From: Acidobacteriota bacterium
Lineage (GTDB): Bacteria; Acidobacteriota; Terriglobia; UBA7540
NCBI GenBank assembly: GCA_021789565.1
Contig: JAJYJL010000129.1
Coordinates: forward strand, 1-11,342
Reading direction: 5' to 3'
DNA length: 11,342 nucleotides
This document shows, in pieces, positions 6,462 through 11,342 of this stretch. The translations under genes were made by a program, and so were the position numbers. Below the pieces are notes generated by a model. It ran no database searches. It had not been told where the DNA came from and was given only the letters and a program-made list of their open reading frames with translations. Every line of letters begins with the position of its first letter. Position 1 is the stretch's first letter.

Positions 6462-6561
6462 TGATTCATTTATTGATTGAGTGATTGAGCCATTGGCTGT
6501 TGTCCTGGTATTTTTCAATCCTCCAATGAGTCAATCAGCCAATCATTCAATGGCCCAATTA
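6450..6561 (-). repeat. Octad repeat A, metG-tatD gap, containing the tatD start
   Basis: Read on the minus strand from the metG stop, the sequence divides into 14 units of eight bases. Units 1-6 carry ATTG at positions 3-6 (for example CCATTGAA, TGATTGAC, GGATTGAA). Units 7-8 are the unrelated centre (AAATACCA, GGACAACA). Units 9-14 carry CAAT or AAAT at the same positions (GCCAATGG, CTCAATCA twice, ATAAATGA, ATCAATGA, GTCAATTC). Because ATTG and CAAT are complementary and in phase, the whole is an imperfect inverted repeat. One exact 12-base match, ATTGACTCATTG (minus strand 6535-6524) against CAATGAGTCAAT (6463-6452), includes the tatD ATG. The first unit contains the metG TAA stop, and the last covers codons 2-5 of tatD. 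Confidence 0.8.
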
Positions 6562-8754
6562 CCTCAGCTTCGCTCCCTTGGGCACGTCGTCCTTGAAGGT
6601 GGCCAGCACGGGACGGCCTTCGTCACCCACAGAAACCGCAACGATCATGCCGTTCGATTCCACGCCGCGAAGCTTGCGCGGCTGCAGGTTCGTGACGACG
6701 ACCACTTTCATGCCCACCAGTTGTTCAGGCTGATAATATTGCGCGATTCCCGCACAGACCTGGCGCACCTCTGTGCCGATATCAACCTGCAGCTTCAACA
6801 GCTTGTCTGCCTTCGGAATGGGCTCGGCAGAGACAATTTCGCCCACGCGCATCTCCACCTTGGCGAAATCTTCAATCGAAATCCTGGCGCTCACGGGCGC
6901 TGCAGCGGGTGCAACTGACGGCTGCTCCAGAGCCTTTTCCGTGATAGGTCGTTCTCCTCCAGATGGTGTTTCCACAGTTTTCTCCTTTTCAATTGGGGCC
7001 TGATGACCTTTGCGGTCCGCCTCCGCGAATTCGTTCAGCCGGGCCACTGCCTCGGCCTTGTCCAAGCGGGGGAATACGGGCGCAGTCTTGCCAACCCTAG
7101 TGCCTGGCTTGAGTTGGCCCCACTTGAGCTGACCGATGCGCTGGGTTTCAAGCTTGCCGAGATAACTCTCGCAATTGAGTTGATCCCAGATTTTCTGAGT
7201 TGCATCAGGAATGACGGGATGCGCAAGAACGACGGCGGCGCGCAGCGCTTCGAGCGCTATATACAGTACACCGTCAATGAGGGGTTTACTCCCCGGATTG
7301 CCGGCGTGTTTCCATGGCTGGTGGAACGTAAGGAACTGGTCCCCAAAATGAGAGACCACCTCTCCGATTTTTTCAAGTGCGGATGAGAGATCGAACGTGT
7401 CATAGCGTAAAGAAATGTCACGAGCAAGGTTATCCCATCTCAACCCTTCGTCCCATCCTGCCTGTTTTTTGAAATCCGAGAAGTCAGGAATTGTGCCACT
7501 GCAATATTTTAGAACCATTGTCAGCGTGCGGCTTGCCAGGTTGCCGAGGCCGTTTGCAAGGTCCGAGTTATACCGCTGCACCAGGCCGTCGTAGGAAAAG
7601 CTGGCGTCCTGGCCGAAGGGCGTATCGCGAAGCAGGTAGTAGCGCAGGGCGTCGTTGCCGGGCGCGCCGAACGAATCGAGAGCATCCACAATCGGCTCGG
7701 GATAAACCACGTTGCCCTTCGACTTCGACATCTTGTCCTGCTCGTAATAGATCCAGCCGTGCGCGAAGATGGTCTTGGGCAACGGCAACTCGGCCGCCAT
7801 CAGAAACGTCGGCCAGTAAACCGCGTGGAAACGCAGGATGTCCTTGCCGATCATGTGCAGAACTTCTGTCGGGCCTTCTGCGCCCATCCAGTATTTCTCA
7901 AAGTCCTTACCACGTTTCTCGCCCTGGAAGCCAATGCCGCTCAGGTAGCTTGTCAGTGCATCGTACCAGACGTAAACCACCTCTTCGGGATCGTCGGGCC
8001 ACCGAATCCCCCACTTCAACCGCCTGCGGCTGATGGAAATGTCCCGCAGGCCGCCCGGCTGGGTGACAAAACTGACCACTTCGTTAAGGCGGAAGTCCGG
8101 ACGCACAAGCGGCATGAGTTGGGGATCCTTGATCTGCTGCGCATAAAGTTCTTCGAGCCGCCCTTGGAATGCGCTGAGTCTGAAGAAATAATTCTCCTCG
8201 CTAATCAATTCCGCCGGCCGGCCGCAGATGTCGCAGTTGACGGGTTCAAAGCTATCGGAAACGTACCGCTCGTCATGGACGCAGTACCGGCCCTCATACC
8301 TTTTACTGTATATAGCAGGCAGAGACTCCACGCCACCGCCGCACGCTGGACATGCCGTCGGGCTGCTGCCGTGCTCCAAGTACGCGTCGCACCGAGCACA
8401 GTGCGGGATTTTGTATTTACGGGCCTGCCGAATCATCCAGTGAACGGCCTCGACGTGCGCAGGGTTTTGCGATGTGTGGACAAATTTGTATTCGCTTATG
8501 CCGAGCTTACGCCACAGCGTCCTAAACAACTCGCGCTTTTCGGCAACGAATTCGCCCGGTGATTTCCCGGCCGCTTCCGCGGCGCGCTGAAGCTTCTCGC
8601 CGTGCTCATCCGTCCCGGTCAGAAACGCAACATCGTAACCGCACATGCGTTTGTAACGCGCGATCACGTCACAGACGATGGTGGTGTACGCCGAGCCCAC
8701 GTGCGGCCGGGCGTTCGGATAATAGATCGGAGTGGTTAGATAGAATTTGCTCAT
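6559..8754 (-). CDS. metG: Methionyl-tRNA synthetase with C-terminal tRNA-binding domain
   Basis: Charges tRNA-Met with methionine in the cytoplasm. It has 731 residues from the ATG at 8754. The Rossmann catalytic core opens with TTPIYYPNARPHVGS (HIGH-type HVGS at 18-21), and the second signature is KMSKS (341-345). A connective-peptide zinc region (about 115-180) and the alpha-helical anticodon domain (about 380-570) follow. A Pro/Ala/Glu-rich linker (about 575-622) leads to an EMAP-like tRNA-binding domain (about 625-731, FAKVEMRVGEI to VPKGAKLR). The zinc region is odd: CARC and CPAC form an extra four-Cys cluster (119, 122, 135, 138) ahead of the usual YEGRYC...CDIC part (158, 174, 177). 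A second in-frame ATG at 8778 would add MNQSENQT from repeat DNA. I prefer 8754 because the MSKFYLTTPIYY start is typical. Neither ATG has a ribosome site. Confidence 0.97.
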   Translation of the reverse strand: MSKFYLTTPIYYPNARPHVGSAYTTIVCDVIARYKRMCGYDVAFLTGTDEHGEKLQRAAEAAGKSPGEFVAEKRELFRTLWRKLGISEYKFVHTSQNPAHVEAVHWMIRQARKYKIPHCARCDAYLEHGSSPTACPACGGGVESLPAIYSKRYEGRYCVHDERYVSDSFEPVNCDICGRPAELISEENYFFRLSAFQGRLEELYAQQIKDPQLMPLVRPDFRLNEVVSFVTQPGGLRDISISRRRLKWGIRWPDDPEEVVYVWYDALTSYLSGIGFQGEKRGKDFEKYWMGAEGPTEVLHMIGKDILRFHAVYWPTFLMAAELPLPKTIFAHGWIYYEQDKMSKSKGNVVYPEPIVDALDSFGAPGNDALRYYLLRDTPFGQDASFSYDGLVQRYNSDLANGLGNLASRTLTMVLKYCSGTIPDFSDFKKQAGWDEGLRWDNLARDISLRYDTFDLSSALEKIGEVVSHFGDQFLTFHQPWKHAGNPGSKPLIDGVLYIALEALRAAVVLAHPVIPDATQKIWDQLNCESYLGKLETQRIGQLKWGQLKPGTRVGKTAPVFPRLDKAEAVARLNEFAEADRKGHQAPIEKEKTVETPSGGERPITEKALEQPSVAPAAAPVSARISIEDFAKVEMRVGEIVSAEPIPKADKLLKLQVDIGTEVRQVCAGIAQYYQPEQLVGMKVVVVTNLQPRKLRGVESNGMIVAVSVGDEGRPVLATFKDDVPKGAKLR

Positions 8755-8861
8755 TGTCTGATTTTCTGATTGATTCATCGACTCATTTATTCATTTGCCC
8801 ATTGCTTCGTCGGCATATTCTTTCAATGATTCAATGCCTCAATCCTTCAATCTTTCAATTC
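8743..8861 (-). repeat. Octad repeat B, larC-metG gap, containing the metG start
   Basis: Related to repeat A. On the minus strand from 8861, five units carry ATTG at positions 3-6 (GAATTGAA, AGATTGAA, GGATTGAG, GCATTGAA, TCATTGAA). Two divergent units follow (AGAATATG, CCGACGAA), then about eight units with CAAT/AAAT one base earlier (GCAATGGG, CAAATGAA, TAAATGAG, TCGATGAA, TCAATCAG, AAAATCAG, ACAATGAG, CAAATTC). The phase shift is explained by a one-base deletion near the centre relative to A. The centres share AATA, GAC and CAATGG in order, and both downstream halves share ATGAATCAAT. B has 16 more bases (two units) before the start codon. Its first units form the last codons of larC (E-L-K-D-stop). 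Confidence 0.75.
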
Positions 8862-10028
8862 CCCATAGGCCGCCAGCGCCGCCTGCATCACTTCCTTGAG
8901 CGGCAGGGATTTTTCGTCCGCCAGGCGCCGGCAATCCTCGAATTCGGGCGCTGCGTTGACGATTTTGCCCTCGATCCGCGCCACTTTCATTTTCACCGGC
9001 CCGAATGCGGTTTCAACCTTCACCACCTGGCGCTCCAGCACCTTGCGCCGCGCTTGGGTGATGCGCACGCCGATGGTCGTGGTCTCCTCAAAGAAGAGAT
9101 GCGTGAGCGCGGCTTCGAGTTCCGGCTTTGAAATCACGCTGACCACCAGCCCCGGCCGGTTCTTCTTCATCTGCAGCGGGCTGCACGTCACATCGAGCGC
9201 CCCCGCGGCCAGCGCCTTTTCCGCAAAGTGCCCGTAGAGCTGCGGGTTCATGTCATCGATGTTGGCTTCAATCACCAGGACGGTTTCATCGCCTGCAACC
9301 CCGGTCTTTTCGCCCAGCATCAGCCGCGCGATGTTGGGATGCGTGGCGAAATCCTTCGCGCCCGCGCCGTAGCCGATCCGTTCCACCTTCATGGCCGGAA
9401 CAGGACCGAACTCCGTTGCCAGGGTTGAAACCAGCGCCGCGCCCGTCGGGGTGACGAGTTCACTTTCAACCCCCGAAGAGTAAACCGGAATTCCTTTCAG
9501 CAGCTCCGCCGTAGCCGGCGCCGGAACAGGCAATGTGCCGTGCGCGGCCTCCACCCTTCCACCGCCCACATTCAGCGCTGAACACACGAGTTCAGGATTT
9601 CCCAGCATGGCCAGCCCCAGGCAAACGCCCACGATGTCGAGGATGGCGTCCACGGCGCCGACTTCGTGAAAGTGGATCTTTTCAATCGGCTGGTTATGGA
9701 GGTTTGCTTCCGCCTCGCCCAGCCGCCGGAAAACCTGTAGGGCTTTTTGTTTCGCAGCCTCATCCAGGGCTCCGCCTCCAATCAGTTTTTCAATGTGGCT
9801 CAGATGGCGGTGCGGCTGCTTCTCCGGCACGGTGATTTCAATATGATTGCCCGCAATCCCCTTCCGCATCACCCGGCTCTGGGTGAATTCGTATGGCCCC
9901 AGGTCGATCTTCGCAAGCTCCGCCCGCAGGCGGTCGAGTTCCACTCCGGCGTCGAGCAAAGCGGCCAGAAACATGTCGCCGCTGATTCCCGAAGAGCAAT
10001 CGAGATAGGCCAGTTTCATAACTTTCAT
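8847..10028 (-). CDS. larC: Nickel-pincer cofactor biosynthesis protein LarC
   Basis: LarC is the CTP-dependent cyclometallase that inserts nickel into the dithiolated pyridinium precursor, completing the nickel-pincer nucleotide used by lactate racemase (LarA) and related enzymes. From the ATG at 10028 it has 393 residues, usual for the fused full-length form. Signatures are YLDCSSGISGDMFLAALLDAG near the start, HFHEVGAVDAILDIVG (about 119-134), GGGRVEAAHGTLPVPAPAT, LVTPTGAAL and GYGAGAKDF. The C-terminal part has the VLVIEANIDDMNPQLYG motif, so both LarC1 and LarC2 regions are present in one frame. The start could also be the ATG at 10019; neither has a convincing ribosome site. No larA, larB or larE lies in the window. 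The last codons merge into octad repeat B, 92 bases before metG. Confidence 0.95.
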   Translation of the reverse strand: MKVMKLAYLDCSSGISGDMFLAALLDAGVELDRLRAELAKIDLGPYEFTQSRVMRKGIAGNHIEITVPEKQPHRHLSHIEKLIGGGALDEAAKQKALQVFRRLGEAEANLHNQPIEKIHFHEVGAVDAILDIVGVCLGLAMLGNPELVCSALNVGGGRVEAAHGTLPVPAPATAELLKGIPVYSSGVESELVTPTGAALVSTLATEFGPVPAMKVERIGYGAGAKDFATHPNIARLMLGEKTGVAGDETVLVIEANIDDMNPQLYGHFAEKALAAGALDVTCSPLQMKKNRPGLVVSVISKPELEAALTHLFFEETTTIGVRITQARRKVLERQVVKVETAFGPVKMKVARIEGKIVNAAPEFEDCRRLADEKSLPLKEVMQAALAAYGELKD

Positions 10029-10119
10029 CGATCCGGCGCAGCGCTCCAAGGCAAACGCCTGAAAACAGTGCGGAAACCTTCAATGTTAGGCGTTCGCTCG
10101 GAGGGTTGTCAATAAAAGC

Positions 10120-10250
10120 GCGCCGCCGGCGCAGGCGTAGGGGTACTAACGTAAAGTGCGTTTCTGCAGTGTCCAACGTAGAGGCGGCTTTACGCCGCCA
10201 CATGGCGAGATAAACTCACGGCTACACATTCGGGTGGCGAGGCAGACCCG
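10120..10250. repeat. Palindrome cluster between larC and the RraA-like gene
   Basis: Three GC-rich hairpins lie in the 234-base gap. GCGCC (10120-10124) pairs with GGCGC (10128-10132) around a three-base loop. GGCGGC (10183-10188) pairs with GCCGCC (10194-10199) around TTTAC. CGGGT (10231-10235) pairs with ACCCG (10246-10250) around ten bases. The last two lie shortly after the RraA-like stop (10263) and could stop that transcript, though no T-run follows. The compact layout resembles a dispersed intergenic repeat, but copy number cannot be judged here. No gene is seen in the gap. Confidence 0.45.
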
Positions 10251-10262
10251 CCGCAGCGCGCG

Positions 10263-10943
10263 TCAATGCATAAACCGCCCGCGCAACTGGCTCGCCGTGA
10301 AGGCTGGGTCTTTTGTCATATCCATCAGGCGGCGTTCCCGTGTTCGCACGGATTCAACCGCCTTCGCCAGTCCCTCGGCGGCTTCCGCGGGAATCTGGAT
10401 CAGGCCGTTCATGTCGCCGTGCAAAATGTCCTGCGGGCGAATGACGAGACCCATCACGGTGATGGGCACGCCCACGCGCACAATGCGGAAATTCGCGTGG
10501 CTGGCCACTGCGCCTCGGGCAAAATAGTGGAAGCCGAGCGCCCGAACTTCGGCGATGTCGCGGACGCCGCAATCGGACACCAGGCCAATGCCGCCCAGGC
10601 GCGTAAAGAAGGTGGCCATCACCTCGCCGCAATGAGTCGCATAATCGGGCCTGCCCCCGACTTCCTGAAAGGCAACCACGGCGGGCTTGGGCGATTTCTC
10701 CACTGCCTCAAACAGTTCCACGTAGCCGCGCTCTTCCCGGGGATTGCCCTCGGTCATGGTCTCAACCTGGGCCGTCACCGCGTAGCCGCACATGGGGCCG
10801 AAATCCGGAAAGAGGCACCGGACCTCGAGCGGCGTAAAACCTTCGCTGCGCGGCCGCAGGTGCAACTGCTCGATGGCGTTTGAGATGGTGGGTGTGTCAA
10901 TGGTCTTCAGGTATTCGATAAATGATGAGTTCGTCTCGGGCAT
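10263..10943 (-). CDS. RraA-like protein (HMG/CHA aldolase or oxaloacetate decarboxylase type)
   Basis: A 226-residue member of the RraA / 4-hydroxy-4-methyl-2-oxoglutarate aldolase family, which cleaves or decarboxylates 2-oxo acids with a divalent metal. Family landmarks are TPTISNAIE (17-25), CGEVMATFFTRLGGIGLVSDCGVRDIAEVRALGF (105-138, with Asp124, Arg128 and Asp129 at the active-site DGxxRD position) and IRPQDILHGDMNGLIQIP (168-184). Typical members have DG where this has DC-G; the Arg-Asp pair is kept. It is longer than the RNase E regulator RraA of E. coli (161), so an aldolase-like enzyme is more likely than an RNase regulator. The ATG at 10943 has AGAGGG about six bases upstream. The open frame extends 62 codons further, but those residues are not family-like. 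It is probably transcribed from the -10 just upstream, separately from larC, which is 234 bases away. Confidence 0.87.
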   Translation of the reverse strand: MPETNSSFIEYLKTIDTPTISNAIEQLHLRPRSEGFTPLEVRCLFPDFGPMCGYAVTAQVETMTEGNPREERGYVELFEAVEKSPKPAVVAFQEVGGRPDYATHCGEVMATFFTRLGGIGLVSDCGVRDIAEVRALGFHYFARGAVASHANFRIVRVGVPITVMGLVIRPQDILHGDMNGLIQIPAEAAEGLAKAVESVRTRERRLMDMTKDPAFTASQLRGRFMH

Positions 10944-10979
10944 GATTTCCCTCTGATGGTTTAGTTTTCGGGCGCCGCT

Positions 10980-11010
10980 ATTATAGGGACGCCCCGCCGG
11001 AGCGTCCCTA
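10980..11010 (-). promoter_or_regulatory. Nine-pair hairpin followed by a TATAAT -10 upstream of the RraA-like gene
   Basis: TAGGGACGC (10984-10992) pairs perfectly with GCGTCCCTA (11002-11010) around nine bases. On the minus strand the last bases of the stem overlap TATAAT (10985-10980). Initiation from it would fall near 10973, about 30 bases before the ATG at 10943. No -35 match is present at 16-18 bases, where the hairpin lies instead. The palindrome could be an operator, an intergenic repeat, or a terminator for the esterase gene, whose stop is 30 bases to its right. No T-run follows it in that direction. Confidence 0.4.
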
Positions 11011-11040
11011 AATTCCCATTTTTTTGCTGTACCGTAATCG

Positions 11041-11342
11041 CTACTCCTTCCAGTCGTCGGTGCGAAAGGGCGAAGCCGGCAATCCCGCCTGATTATAGAG
11101 GTTGCAGATGGGATAGTTTTGCCAGCCATAACGCACCGCCAGAGGATGCTCCACCCGGTCGCTTTCCACTACAACGGTGTCGCCTTCGATCCGCGCGGAG
11201 GCGCCTACAAACTTGTGGTCAGCGCCCGCGACCGTGAATCCCACCAGCCTCTCCGGGTTGCCAAAGAGCCGGGGGGCCACCAGCCCGCCGCCAAGGTGCG
11301 CAAAGTGGAGCCGAATCTTGTCGCCTTCAACTTCCATTGCGG
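11041..11342 (-). CDS. Sialate O-acetylesterase-like protein, C-terminal part only
   Basis: The frame enters from the right edge and ends with TAG at 11043-11041, giving about 100 residues. The ending VRYGWQNYPICNLYNQAGLPASPFRTDDW is characteristic of the C-terminus of sialate O-acetylesterases, SGNH-fold enzymes that remove acetyl groups from sialic acid or related sugars. The preceding part (FTVAGADHKFVGASARIEGDTVVVES) matches the beta-sandwich domain that follows the catalytic domain in this family. The catalytic Ser and His residues and any signal peptide lie outside the window, so activity cannot be judged. An internal ATG at 11337 should not be taken as the start. It is separated from the RraA-like gene by 97 bases and a palindrome. 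Confidence 0.85.
   Translation of the reverse strand, partial: AMEVEGDKIRLHFAHLGGGLVAPRLFGNPERLVGFTVAGADHKFVGASARIEGDTVVVESDRVEHPLAVRYGWQNYPICNLYNQAGLPASPFRTDDWKE

Noticed and set aside
6450..6561. Octad repeat considered as a CRISPR array or riboswitch
   Set aside because: The units are eight bases with no unique spacers, so it is not CRISPR. No T-box, SAM or other known leader motif was recognised before metG or tatD.
7759..8562. 267-codon plus-strand open frame within metG
   Set aside because: It is antisense to firmly identified MetRS sequence and shows no domain.
10944..11129. N-terminal extension of the RraA-like gene by 62 codons
   Set aside because: The residues are Arg/Pro-rich and unlike the family, and they run across the palindrome and the candidate promoter. 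The ATG at 10943 has a good ribosome site.

Overview
This is a GC-rich bacterial window in which almost every gene lies on the minus strand. It reads mostly as conserved chromosomal housekeeping. The secreted 188-residue protein with two short repeats, the periplasmic lipoprotein amidohydrolase, the GC-rich two-nucleotide-loop palindromes between genes and the MetRS, LarC and RraA types point to Acidobacteriota. That placement is an inference from gene style, not a database match.

Layout from left to right. Positions 1-88 hold the N-terminus of an unidentified minus-strand protein. Positions 288-854 encode a small secreted protein of unknown function. A palindrome-rich gap (855-1240) follows, then a lipoprotein amidohydrolase (1241-2371). 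Positions 2533-3380 are a decayed mobile-DNA zone: an IS1380-type transposase broken by an in-frame amber codon and truncated, a short scar of a tyrosine recombinase on the plus strand, and a complete tRNA-Asn(GTT) with a good promoter of its own. Next is tatA, also with a recognisable promoter.

The core of the window is a run of co-oriented genes read right to left: larC (nickel-pincer cofactor), metG (methionyl-tRNA synthetase), tatD (metal-dependent nuclease), a polyprenyl diphosphate synthase and a CYTH-domain protein. Gaps of 25 to about 130 bases make one or two operons plausible. The right end has an RraA-like aldolase/decarboxylase with its own candidate promoter, and the C-terminus of a sialate O-acetylesterase.

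The most unusual structure is a pair of related repeats filling the larC-metG and metG-tatD gaps. Each is a run of degenerate 8-base units. The upstream half carries ATTG at a fixed phase, a roughly 16-base centre follows, and the downstream half carries the complementary CAAT/AAAT. Each repeat starts at or within the end of the upstream gene and contains the start codon of the next gene. Neither start has a visible Shine-Dalgarno sequence. A second notable feature is an extra four-cysteine insertion in the MetRS connective-peptide region. I found no defence system, CRISPR array or biosynthetic cluster.
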